Assembly (NCBI GenBank): GCA_039927975.1
Contig: JBDSTZ010000613.1
Coordinates: forward strand, 1-37,861
Direction: 5' to 3'
Source of the DNA: JBDSTZ01 sp039927975
Lineage (GTDB): Bacteria > Pseudomonadota > Gammaproteobacteria > Burkholderiales > Burkholderiaceae_D
Length of the DNA: 37,861 nt
The position numbers were made by a program, and so were the translations under genes. Positions within the stretch are counted from its first letter, which is position 1. Every line of letters starts with the position of its first letter. This document shows positions 16,265-23,542 of the stretch, piece by piece. Below the pieces are notes generated by a model. It saw nothing but the letters and a program-made list of their open reading frames with translations, was not told where the DNA came from and searched no databases.

Positions 16265-16362
16265 AAATTCAGTGCTGCTTCGTCAGTACTGTGTAGTAAG
16301 AACTGAGTCATCAGTACTGCGTCGCCGGTACCGCGTCGTCAGTACTACGTCATCAGCACTGC
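16265..16362. repeat. Seven degenerate 14-bp tandem repeats (CAGTACTG core)
   Basis: Units begin every 14 bases at 16265, 16279, 16293, 16307, 16321, 16335 and 16349. The consensus is GTCRTCAGTACTGC, and most contain the palindrome CAGTACTG or a one-base variant. Units 1 and 3 (from 16265 and 16293) are the most diverged. The array runs into the 3' end of the HDOD gene: its stop (16345-16347) and last codons are made of repeat sequence. Confidence 0.75.
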
Positions 16363-17187
16363 GCTGACTTCTTCAAACTGCACTTCCGTTTCGCGGAAGA
16401 CGTGCAGATAGGCTTCTTCGCTGAGGCCGAGGGCGGTCCAGGCGACCGTCGACAATGCGGGCACCAGATCGTCTTCCTCGCCAGCCAGGTCGAGCGCATG
16501 GACGATCGCATTGGCTACATGCACGATGGTGGCCAGGAAACCGGCGCCCGCCGCTTCCGGATCATGGTGGTTGGCGATCGCCAGCTTCATCGTGTCGGAA
16601 AAATTCCAATGTTCCGCCAACGCCACGCCGGCCGCCACATGGTCGAGCCCAAGCACGCTTTGTTCGGCCTCGAGCAGGCTGCTGTCGTGCTGCTCGCGCC
16701 AGCCGATCACTTCCTGATAGCGGTCCGGCACCGCGCTGACCAGCACCAGGCGGCCGATATCGTGCAGCAGGCCGGCCGTGAAGGCGTAATCCTGATTGAC
16801 CCGCATGCGCCGCGCCAGCACCTTGGCGCAGGCCGCCGTGGCGATCGAATGGCGCCAGAACGCCTTGTGGTCGAAGCCCGGGCACTTGGCGTCGGTGAAG
16901 CAGCCGGTCACGGCGGCCGCTGTGATCAGGTTACGCGTGGTCTGGAAGCCGAGAAAGGTGATCGCCTGCTGGATGGTGGTGACTTTCACCTGCAAGCTAT
17001 ACACCGATGAATTGGCCAGCCGCAAGGTCTTGGCGGTCAGCGCCTGGTCGTGCGAGACTTTCTTGGCGAGCACCGAAATATCGATATCTTCCTGGTCGAT
17101 GCTGCTGAGCAGTTCCATCACCACGGCCGGCAGCGATGGCAGCTCCTGCAGCATGGCGGCGAGGTCCTCCGGAGCGAGCGCGCTCAT
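16345..17187 (-). CDS. HDOD domain signalling protein
   Basis: 280 residues, almost entirely one HDOD domain. LPSLPAVVMELL opens it, TAKTLRLANSSVYS and ITFLGFQTTRNLI are characteristic, and LLHDIGRLVL (HD at 142-143) and ANHHDPE follow. HDOD proteins are HD-fold relatives that usually lack phosphodiesterase activity and act in bacterial signalling, motility or biofilm networks. The start ATG overlaps the stop of the upstream small gene by four bases (ATGA, 17184-17187), so the pair is co-translated. The last residues and stop codon come from a 14-bp tandem repeat. Confidence 0.88.
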   Translation of the reverse strand: MSALAPEDLAAMLQELPSLPAVVMELLSSIDQEDIDISVLAKKVSHDQALTAKTLRLANSSVYSLQVKVTTIQQAITFLGFQTTRNLITAAAVTGCFTDAKCPGFDHKAFWRHSIATAACAKVLARRMRVNQDYAFTAGLLHDIGRLVLVSAVPDRYQEVIGWREQHDSSLLEAEQSVLGLDHVAAGVALAEHWNFSDTMKLAIANHHDPEAAGAGFLATIVHVANAIVHALDLAGEEDDLVPALSTVAWTALGLSEEAYLHVFRETEVQFEEVSAVLMT

Positions 17188-17516
17188 GCCTGCGCCTCGC
17201 GCACGCCGCGATAGATTTCCACCACGTCGCGCAGCAGTTCGCGGGCGTCGGGCGGCGCTTCGGCGGGGCTGCGGAACAGCCGGTCCAGCCTGGCCTTCAC
17301 CGCCTCCAGATCGACCGGCGGCGGCAGGCTGGCCTCGTCCGTGCGCAGCACCGCCAGCGTGTCGATGCCGTGGCCCGGCAAGAGGGCGATGATCTTCGCC
17401 GTGAGCACGGCGCCGCCCGGCAGCAGGACCTGGCCCTGGCGGTCGAGTAACACATCCGATAACACCATCCCCGGCCGGACCTCGGCCAGCGAAACATGCT
17501 GGTAAGCTGCAGTCAT
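17184..17516 (-). CDS. Small protein resembling the N-terminal domain of HD-GYP/HDOD proteins
   Basis: 110 residues from ATG 17516 with AAGGGA seven bases upstream. The longer frame to 17720 has no family support. Residues 7-55 (VSLAEVRPGMVLSDVLLDRQ, then GQVLLPGGAVLTAKIIALL) match the small beta-rich module often found before HD-GYP or HDOD domains in single proteins (pattern: L-x-PGM-L-x-DL-d--G--LL--G--Lt---i--L---gI). The rest is helical. Here this module is a separate gene coupled by a 4-base overlap to the HDOD gene, suggesting that the two products form a complex. It has no catalytic motif. Confidence 0.7.
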   Translation of the reverse strand: MTAAYQHVSLAEVRPGMVLSDVLLDRQGQVLLPGGAVLTAKIIALLPGHGIDTLAVLRTDEASLPPPVDLEAVKARLDRLFRSPAEAPPDARELLRDVVEIYRGVREAQA

Positions 17517-17742
17517 ACTGATCCCTTTATCATAGGGTTTGATCTTAGCATTACAGGCCCTTGCTGTGCGCCGATCAGGCTTATGCTGCGGCAATTTTCG
17601 ACCGTAATGTAGCCGGGCGCGCGCTTGACCTCGCCCAAGCGCGGACTCGTCCTTTCTTGTATTCTTGCCATTCCCTGCGATCCGCAGGCGGCCAGCTTCT
17701 GTTTTTTCGCACGCCCTCACTCCACGTCAAAAAAGGACCATC

Positions 17743-18351
17743 ATGAAACTGTATTTCAGCCCTGGCGCTTGCTCGCTGTCCCCGCACATTGCCTTGCTCG
17801 AAGCGGGTCTGCCATGTCATACCGAACAAGTCGACCTGGGCACGAAAATGACTGCGAGCGGGATTGATTACCGGACGATCAATCCCAAGGGCTATGTGCC
17901 CGCGCTCGAGCTTGACGATGGCAGCTTGCTGACAGAAGCGGCGGTCGTGGTCCAGTACATCGCCGACCAGGCGCCGGACAAGCAACTGGCGGCGCCGGCC
18001 GGCACGCTGGCGCGCTACCGCCAGATGGCGTGGCTCAATTTCATCGCGACGGAACTGCACAAGAATTTCGGTCCCTTGTTCAACCCGGCTGCGAGCGGGG
18101 AGCTCAAGAACACGGCGCGCGCCAACCTGGCGAAGCGCCTTCCGGAGGTCGCGCGCGTGCTCGAATCGCAGGAGTTCCTTGCCGGCGAACGCTTCAGCGT
18201 GGCCGACTGCTACCTGTTCACCGTGCTCAGCTGGAGCGGGCACGTGCAGGTCGCGCTTGACGCCTGGCCGCAGCTTGGCGCCTACCTGGCGCGCATCGCC
18301 GCCCGCCCAGCGGTCCAGCAAGCCTTGCGCGACGAAGGCTTGCTCGGCTAG
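17743..18351 (+). CDS. gstA: Glutathione S-transferase (GstA-like, beta class)
   Basis: 202 residues from ATG 17743, with AAAGGACC before it. MKLYFSPGACSLSPHIALLEAGL is the beta-class thioredoxin-fold N-terminus, with the conserved C10 that forms mixed disulfides with glutathione. NPKGYVPAL (cis-Pro) and LTEAAVVVQYIAD (glutathione gamma-glutamyl contact) follow. The C-terminal helical domain (about 88-202) has FSVADCYLF. Cytoplasmic detoxification or redox role. It is divergent from the HDOD pair, with a 226-base gap. The longer open frame from 17665 has no family support. Confidence 0.92.
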   Translation: MKLYFSPGACSLSPHIALLEAGLPCHTEQVDLGTKMTASGIDYRTINPKGYVPALELDDGSLLTEAAVVVQYIADQAPDKQLAAPAGTLARYRQMAWLNFIATELHKNFGPLFNPAASGELKNTARANLAKRLPEVARVLESQEFLAGERFSVADCYLFTVLSWSGHVQVALDAWPQLGAYLARIAARPAVQQALRDEGLLG

Positions 18352-18461
18352 CCGGACGACGCTGCCGGCCGTCGATGGCGTGCAGATTGCGTGTACGATA
18401 CCGGCAGCGGATCATCTGCCCGGTTCTCCCTTCGCTTCAATCAAAATTCAAGGAACAATCC

Positions 18462-18869
18462 ATGCCTGTTGCCAGCGGTCCCTTCGACGTCAAACTCATC
18501 CCGCAAGATCTGTCGGAAACCGCCGCCGAGGCGCGGCTCGGGCGCAATGCGCTCGACAAGCAGTTTCATGGCGACCTTGCCGCGCACAGCCGCGGTGAGA
18601 TGCTCAGCGCGCTGGGAGAAGTGAAAGGCTCCGCCGCCTACGTGGCGATCGAACGCGTCGACGGCACGCTCGACGGCAAGCGCGGCAGCTTCGCGCTGGT
18701 CCATACCGGCACCATGGCGCGCGGCGCCAGCACGCTGACGATTAGTGTGGTGCCCGATTCCGGCACGGGCGAACTCGCCGGCCTGAGCGGCGCGATGTCG
18801 ATCAAGATTGTCGACGGCAAGCACACTTACAGCTTCGACTATGCGCTGAACGCGGAGGAGCAAGCGTAG
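18462..18869 (+). CDS. DUF3224 family protein
   Basis: 135 residues from ATG 18462 (AAGGAAC upstream). The sequence follows the DUF3224 pattern: a small beta-barrel of the allene-oxide-cyclase-like kind with FHGDLAAHSRGEMLSA, AAYVAIERVDGTLDGKRGSFALVHTG and the end motif YSFDYAL. Relatives are often secreted or cytoplasmic single-domain proteins of unknown function. There is no signal peptide here. The last codons and the stop (TAG 18867-18869) belong to a 28-bp direct repeat. It lies 110 bases after gstA and may be co-transcribed. Confidence 0.85.
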   Translation: MPVASGPFDVKLIPQDLSETAAEARLGRNALDKQFHGDLAAHSRGEMLSALGEVKGSAAYVAIERVDGTLDGKRGSFALVHTGTMARGASTLTISVVPDSGTGELAGLSGAMSIKIVDGKHTYSFDYALNAEEQA

Positions 18870-18910
18870 GAGGCCATCGCAGGAGGGGCAAGCTTGGGAG
18901 GGACATCGCG
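18854..18910. repeat. Imperfect 28/29-bp direct repeat across a stop codon (GGAGG every 13-15 bp)
   Basis: Unit 1 runs 18854-18881 and unit 2 18882-18910. Each consists of GGAGG-R-GCAAGC followed by GGAGG-NN-CATCGC, giving GGAGG at 18854, 18869, 18882 and 18897. The DUF3224 stop codon (18867-18869) lies inside unit 1. The array occupies most of the 61-base convergent gap before the PEP-CTERM gene end at 18931. Confidence 0.6.
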
Positions 18911-18930
18911 CCCTATTATTCCACGCACTC

Positions 18931-19212
18931 TTATTTGAACTTCTCGCTGCTGTCGCGCCCCGCGCGGTAGCCGATCAGCACCAAACCGAGCAGCATCATG
19001 ACAATCACGTCGGGCTCGGGCAACTCGGACAGGAAGGCGCCCGGCGCGACGATGGACCGACCCGCCGACACCGCCACATCGCGCAAGCTGACCGCGCCGG
19101 CCGGTACGGCCCGCAGCACCACCGCCGGCGGCTGGCTCAAGTCGATCACCTCGGCCTCGGCCGACCCAGCGATGCAAAACGCTAACGCTGCCGCAAGTAC
19201 AAGTTTGCTCAT
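18931..19212 (-). CDS. Very short PEP-CTERM sorting-domain protein
   Basis: 93 residues from ATG 19212 (GGGACATCGAC upstream). Signal peptide: MSKLVLAAALAFCIAGSAEA, with cleavage expected after AEA. The mature part is about 45 residues (VIDLSQPPAVVLRAVPAG...). The C-terminus is a PEP-CTERM signal: LPEPDVIVMMLLGLVLIGYRAG, i.e. PEP, a hydrophobic helix with the G-L-x-L-x-G pattern and then Arg. Exosortase would cut near PEP and export the product. No exosortase gene is in the window. The mature peptide is unusually small for the family and has no recognisable domain. Confidence 0.72.
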   Translation of the reverse strand: MSKLVLAAALAFCIAGSAEAEVIDLSQPPAVVLRAVPAGAVSLRDVAVSAGRSIVAPGAFLSELPEPDVIVMMLLGLVLIGYRAGRDSSEKFK

Positions 19213-19714
19213 GTCGATGTCCCGTGTGCCATTCAACCGCGCCACGCGCCGGCCGATATCCGATGCTGCCAACTACCCAACACCTGCCCTTAAAGCATAG
19301 CGATTTTTCATCCGTTTCGCCGTCCGATACGGATAAGAAAAAGACATGCCAAATTCGCACGGCGCCTTATTCCCGTTGGCTTCCCGCGATATTTTTATCA
19401 AGCAGCCAATCAAATTTGTCAGGTCGCTAACGAATCGACGCGTTCTCGCGAACACTGCTGTTGCGCGGCACCATATTTTCGCGAAACTGTTTACACCCGC
19501 CTTTTTTTTGGCGGTATAGTCTCCATATCCCTGTTGCCTTCGAGCACTAAAATGATGGCAAACGGTCACGTCTGGCCATAGTGGCAAGCCCACTGCCGGC
19601 GGCGCCCCGGATTCGCGCCGCCCGCCAACGCTGTTTGCACCGCCCGTCATTTGCACCGAGCCGAGCGCGCCAAGTGCGCGCCAACCAAGCGCATCAACCC
19701 TATTCGAGTACCTT
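19213..19714. other. 502-base divergent intergenic region
   Basis: It lies between the PEP-CTERM gene (leftward) and the FtsH-like gene (rightward). The middle (about 19300-19520) is AT-richer. No gene is supported: the open frames crossing it lack ribosome sites and family features. It holds the promoter candidate at 19490-19520. The last 190 bases form a long 5' leader for the FtsH-like gene if that promoter is used. Confidence 0.5.
19490..19520 (+). promoter_or_regulatory. Candidate sigma-70 promoter for the FtsH-like gene
   Basis: A -35 TTTACA (19490-19495) and -10 TATAGT (19515-19520) are separated by 19 bases, slightly longer than ideal. The spacer is itself an inverted repeat, CCGCC-T8-GGCGG, which could form a hairpin or bind a regulator. 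It lies about 195 bases before the start codon. Confidence 0.45.
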
Positions 19715-21670
19715 ATGCCCAATCTCGCCAAGCTTCAAATCGCCTTCAAGAACATTTACGTGCGCATCGGCGCGGCGGCCGTGTTCGCGCTGATGATCTG
19801 GCTGACCATGTTCCGCAACGACGTCGTGCAGGACACCAGCCCTCTGATCCTGTCGCAGAACATCGCTGAAATCACCGCGCTGGCCGGCCAGAAGGACCGC
19901 CTCGATTATCTGCTGGTGGCCAAGCCGCTGTCGGAGTCGCCGCGCTACATCTACAAGTTCAAGGGCGAAGCCGCGCTGCACGTGGTCAAGGTGCCAAGCA
20001 CTTCGCACCTGAGTCTCGAACGCGAAGTGCTGCTCAAGAACGCGATTCCCTATTCGATCGCCAAGGACGACTACCTCGCCTCGCACAAGGCGGTGCTGCT
20101 GGAAGAAGGCGAGAGCGGTCCGGCGGCCGAAGCGTCGGCCTTCCTCAAGCGCCACGCGATCGACATCCTGCTGATCGGCCTGATCATCTACGCCCTCAAA
20201 TTCGGCATCCCCGGCATGGGCATGAACGCCTCGGTCATCTCGCCCGACAAGCTCAAAGGCAGCATGGACGACCTGATCGGCATGGACGACATCAAGCAGG
20301 AAGTGCTGCACCTCGAAGACATGATCCGCAATCGCAGCGAGTACAAGTCGCACAATATCGACAAGCCGTTCAACGTCATGCTGACCGGCCCGGCCGGCAC
20401 CGGCAAGACCAAATTGGTGGGTTATCTGGCCAAGAAGCTGAACGTGCCGCTGATCCAGGCCTCCGGTTCGGCGCTCGAATCGGGCTTCGTCGGCGGCGGC
20501 TCGAAGGCGCTCAACGCCCTGTACCGCAAGGCCTGCGCGCACGGCAGCTGCATGATTTTCCTCGACGAAGCGCAGACCCTGTTCATGCCGCGCGGGCGCG
20601 GCGAGAAGAAGTGGGAAGACGACACCGCCAACACCCTGCTTGGCTTGCTCGACGGCGTCAAGAGCGACAAGGGCGCCGGCGTGATCTGGGTGGTGGCCTC
20701 GAACTTCGACGACGCGTCCTCCGAAATGGACGAAGCGATGCTGCGCCGCTTCTCGGTGAAGATCAACTTCCGCCTGCCGAACAAGGGCGAGCGCGGTGAA
20801 CTGCTGCGCAGCTTCCTGTCGCGTAAAAAGGAAGGCCTGGTCGACTGGCCCAACCTGGACCTGAACCAGGTCGCCGAAATGACCGCCAACCTCAGTCCCG
20901 CGTTGCTTGAAACCGTGGTCGAACGGGCCAGCATGCTGTCGATCCAGGAAAAGGCGATCATCAACACCGACTTGATGTTCCGCGCCTTCGAGCGCGCCAC
21001 CCTTGGCCTGACGGACCGCGCCACCACCGCCGAAAAGCACAAGCAGCGCGAGCGCGTGGCGCTGCACGAACTCGGCCACTTCTTCATGCAGATCGATCCC
21101 TATCTGCGCCAGGGCATGAGCCTGGCCGAGGTGAAGGCGAAATCGCATCTGCTCAAGATCAGCACCGAATCGGTGTCGAAACTGGGCGCGCTCGGCTACG
21201 TGCTCAACTCCGGCGACGACGTGTCGCTGCGCACGCTCGAAGAACTCGAACAGGACGTGATCCAGCTGTACGGCGGGGTCGCCGCCGAAGAACTGTTCTA
21301 CGGTGCGCGCGGCATTTCGGTGGGCAGCCAGAACGACATCGAGAAGGCCACCAAGATGCTCAACCTGATGGTCAACCGCCTGTCGATGTATTCGCGCTCG
21401 AAGCTCGATTACACCCAGCTCAAGCAGGATGGCGGCGGCGAGCACGCGGTGCGCCAGGTCGAGGAAAAGTCGGACGAGCTGTATAGCTACACGCTCGGCG
21501 CGATGCGCGACTACAAGGCCATCATCGAGTCGATCAAGGACACCCTGCTCGACCAGTACGTGCTGTCGAAGGACGCCGTGTTCGAGCTGATCGAAGAGCG
21601 TTACGAACTGCTGCACCATGCGGCCGCGCCGCGCATCGCCAATCTCAAACTGTGCGATAGCGCGGTGTAA
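19715..21670 (+). CDS. Divergent FtsH-like membrane AAA+ metalloprotease
   Basis: 651 residues with FtsH layout: TM1 (about 15-33), a periplasmic segment (34-147), TM2 (148-164), an AAA+ module and an M41 peptidase. Motifs: Walker A GPAGTGKT (225-232), Walker B MIFLDE (280-285), zinc site HELGH (451-455) and SQNDIEKAT, whose Asp is the expected third ligand. It differs from housekeeping FtsH. The second region of homology is SNFDDASSEMDEAMLRRF, lacking the PGRFDR arginine-finger box, and the metal motif is HELGH instead of HEAGH. It is therefore probably a specialised paralogue. ATPase and protease sites look intact. No strong ribosome site precedes ATG 19715. A long GC hairpin follows the stop. 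Confidence 0.85.
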   Translation: MPNLAKLQIAFKNIYVRIGAAAVFALMIWLTMFRNDVVQDTSPLILSQNIAEITALAGQKDRLDYLLVAKPLSESPRYIYKFKGEAALHVVKVPSTSHLSLEREVLLKNAIPYSIAKDDYLASHKAVLLEEGESGPAAEASAFLKRHAIDILLIGLIIYALKFGIPGMGMNASVISPDKLKGSMDDLIGMDDIKQEVLHLEDMIRNRSEYKSHNIDKPFNVMLTGPAGTGKTKLVGYLAKKLNVPLIQASGSALESGFVGGGSKALNALYRKACAHGSCMIFLDEAQTLFMPRGRGEKKWEDDTANTLLGLLDGVKSDKGAGVIWVVASNFDDASSEMDEAMLRRFSVKINFRLPNKGERGELLRSFLSRKKEGLVDWPNLDLNQVAEMTANLSPALLETVVERASMLSIQEKAIINTDLMFRAFERATLGLTDRATTAEKHKQRERVALHELGHFFMQIDPYLRQGMSLAEVKAKSHLLKISTESVSKLGALGYVLNSGDDVSLRTLEELEQDVIQLYGGVAAEELFYGARGISVGSQNDIEKATKMLNLMVNRLSMYSRSKLDYTQLKQDGGGEHAVRQVEEKSDELYSYTLGAMRDYKAIIESIKDTLLDQYVLSKDAVFELIEERYELLHHAAAPRIANLKLCDSAV

Positions 21671-21710
21671 GCCGCCACGCTGGCGCCGGCGCCGTCAGCG
21701 CGCCGGCGGC
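21671..21710 (+). terminator. GC-rich stem-loop after the FtsH-like gene
   Basis: GCCGCC (21671-21676) pairs with GGCGGC (21705-21710), and inside it CGCTG (21678-21682) pairs with CAGCG (21696-21700). It starts immediately after the stop at 21670. No T-tract follows, so it is a weak terminator or a 3'-stabilising structure. Confidence 0.35.
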
Positions 21711-21809
21711 AGTCCGGCGCCTACGCGCAAAACAGGGCGCACGGTAAGCCACGCAGCGAAACGGTGACGGTAGTAAGATGACCATACTCTTCACTGCCGG
21801 GAAACCAAG

Positions 21810-22151
21810 ATGGACCACCTCCAAGCCGCTGGCATGACCGTCACCTACCGCACGGCCGACGGGACATTTGAAGCCGAGGGCCTGCCGGGCCGCGACCTGT
21901 TCATCGTCGCTCAATATCTGGATCCGACCGAAGCGCTGCTGGCGCAAGGCTGCCTGGTGGCCGGCGGCCTGCCCGCCGTGGTGGCCGACGCCAATATGGT
22001 GCAGGCCTACAGCCTGATCGCGTCGGCGGTCGGCGGCGTGCGCGTGATGGTGCCGCAGGCTCACCTGCAGCAGGCGCGCGAGATGCTCGACGCCCTCAAG
22101 CGCGGCGACTTCGCGCTCGACGACAATTTCGACACCGGCGAAGTGGTCTGA
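21810..22151 (+). CDS. DUF2007 (putative signal-transducing) protein
   Basis: 113 residues from ATG 21810. The core (about 30-95) has the DUF2007 pattern: FIVAQYLDPTEALLAQGCLVAGGLPAVVADANMV, then GGVRVMVPQAHLQQAREML. That is a small ferredoxin-like alpha/beta fold with the conserved V-V-P-x--A---L end, resembling PII-like or C-terminal signalling modules. The family has no proven function. The DUF445 gene begins five bases after its stop, so the two are almost certainly co-transcribed. Confidence 0.75.
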   Translation: MDHLQAAGMTVTYRTADGTFEAEGLPGRDLFIVAQYLDPTEALLAQGCLVAGGLPAVVADANMVQAYSLIASAVGGVRVMVPQAHLQQAREMLDALKRGDFALDDNFDTGEVV

Positions 22152-22156
22152 GGCCG

Positions 22157-23494
22157 GTGGACATTTCCGCCGACAAGCCGGCCGGCAAGCCGGCCGACAA
22201 GCCGGCCGGCAAGCCGGCCGACAAGCACGCCGAACTGTGCGCCTCGAAGCGGCTGGCGCTGATGTTCTTCATCGGCGCCGCCGCGCTGTTCGTCATCACC
22301 CTGTTCCTGCGGCCGGTGTGGTGGGTCGACCTGATCAAGGCCTTCTCCGAGGCGGCCATGATCGGCGCGCTGGCCGACTGGTTCGCGGTCGTCGCGCTGT
22401 TCAAGCGGGTGCCGATCCCCTTCGTTTCGCACCACACCGAGATCATCCCCAAGAACAAGGACAAGATCGCCGACAACCTGGCGCTGTTCGTGCGCGACCG
22501 CTTCCTCGACACCGAGTCGATGGTCGCCCTGATCCGCCGACATGATCCGGCCAAGACGGTCGCCGAATGGCTGGTCAAGCCGGCCAACACGGTGCGGTTC
22601 GGCGGTTACCTGATCAAGCTGGCGGCCGGCATTCTCGACTTTATCGAGGACCAGGCGGTGCAGAATTTCATCCGCAAGGCCGTCCACGCGCTGATCGGCA
22701 CGGTCGACCTGTCCAAGTCGGCCAGCGCGGTGCTCGAAACGCTCACCGCCAACGGCCGCCACCAGGAACTGCTCAACGAAGGAATCAGCCAACTGGCCAA
22801 GCTGCTGCACAGCGAGGAGACCCAGGCCACGATCGCGCAGGGCATCGTCGACTGGCTCAAGGAAGATTACGCGATGTTTGAAAAAATGCTGCCGACGGAA
22901 GTCATCGGCCGCAAGGGCGCCGACGTCGCGGTGCGGTTGGCCTCCAACATCCTCGCGCGGATCGACGAGGATCCCGCCCATCCGCTGCGCGCCGGTTTCG
23001 ACCAGTATGTGCACGAGTTCATCGAACGCCTCAAGAGCGACCCGGCGATGCTGGAAAAGGGCGAGGAGTTCAAGCGCTACCTGCTCAACGACGCGACCCT
23101 GAACGGCTACCTGGTGTCGATCTGGACCGACATCAAGGCGTGGCTCAAGGCCGACCTGCACAGCCCCAATTCGGTGCTGCACCAGCGCGTGGCGGCGGCC
23201 GGCCAGTGGGTTGGCCAGACCCTGGCCGAAGACCCCGCGCTGCGCGATTCGCTCAACGCGCAAATGGAAATCGCGGCGCGCAGCGCGGCGCCGGGCTTTG
23301 CGGAATTCCTCACGCTGCACATCGCCGACACCGTCAAGCAATGGGACAGCCGCGAGATGTCCGAGCAGATCGAGCTCAATATCGGCAAGGACCTGCAATT
23401 CATCCGCATCAACGGCACCATCGTGGGTGGCCTCATCGGCGTGCTGCTGTACCTGCTCTCGCATGTGCCGGCGCTGCTTGGCGCCGGCGTTTGA
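22157..23494 (+). CDS. DUF445 family membrane protein
   Basis: 445 residues with a GTG start at 22157, AGG a few bases before and five bases after the DUF2007 stop. Residues 6-25 are a DKPA/GKPA repeat encoded by 12-bp tandem DNA repeats. A transmembrane helix (about 32-53) and the DUF445 signature AFSEAAMIGALADWFAVVALFKRVPIP follow. A long helical region is next, and a second membrane helix (about 423-440) is at the C-terminus. Relatives (YjiN-type) are inner-membrane proteins of unknown function. The Lys/Pro-rich head would be cytoplasmic. Confidence 0.87.
   Translation: MDISADKPAGKPADKPAGKPADKHAELCASKRLALMFFIGAAALFVITLFLRPVWWVDLIKAFSEAAMIGALADWFAVVALFKRVPIPFVSHHTEIIPKNKDKIADNLALFVRDRFLDTESMVALIRRHDPAKTVAEWLVKPANTVRFGGYLIKLAAGILDFIEDQAVQNFIRKAVHALIGTVDLSKSASAVLETLTANGRHQELLNEGISQLAKLLHSEETQATIAQGIVDWLKEDYAMFEKMLPTEVIGRKGADVAVRLASNILARIDEDPAHPLRAGFDQYVHEFIERLKSDPAMLEKGEEFKRYLLNDATLNGYLVSIWTDIKAWLKADLHSPNSVLHQRVAAAGQWVGQTLAEDPALRDSLNAQMEIAARSAAPGFAEFLTLHIADTVKQWDSREMSEQIELNIGKDLQFIRINGTIVGGLIGVLLYLLSHVPALLGAGV
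22172..22231 (+). repeat. Five 12-bp tandem repeats encoding (D/G)KPA
   Basis: GACAAGCCGGCC alternates with GGCAAGCCGGCC from 22172, one unit each 12 bases; the fifth unit (22220-22231) is GACAAGCACGCC. It is in frame and encodes a flexible Lys-Pro head of the DUF445 protein. Copy number may vary between strains by slippage. Confidence 0.85.
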
Positions 23495-23540
23495 AGGTCG
23501 GCCTAAGGTCTGGCCTCAAGTCCAGCCTCACGTCCAGTCT
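23493..23540. repeat. Four degenerate 12-bp tandem repeats filling a convergent gap
   Basis: Units start at 23493, 23505, 23517 and 23529, with consensus MAAGTCNRGCCT (each has AGGT or AGTC/CGTC then CCT or TCT). They exactly occupy the space between the DUF445 stop (23494) and the M48 peptidase stop (23543). Confidence 0.6.
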
Positions 23541-23542
23541 CG

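Noticed and set aside
16265..16362. CAGTACTG repeats as a CRISPR array or attachment site
   Set aside because: A 14-base period with no spacer sequence and no neighbouring integrase, transposase or cas gene.
19700..21619. A 639-residue minus-strand open frame
   Set aside because: It lies exactly opposite the FtsH-like gene, whose motifs are unambiguous. The antisense product is low-complexity His/Val/Gly-rich sequence.
22172..22231. Short regularly spaced repeats as a CRISPR array
   Set aside because: Units are contiguous 12-mers without spacers, in frame within the DUF445 gene. No cas genes are present.
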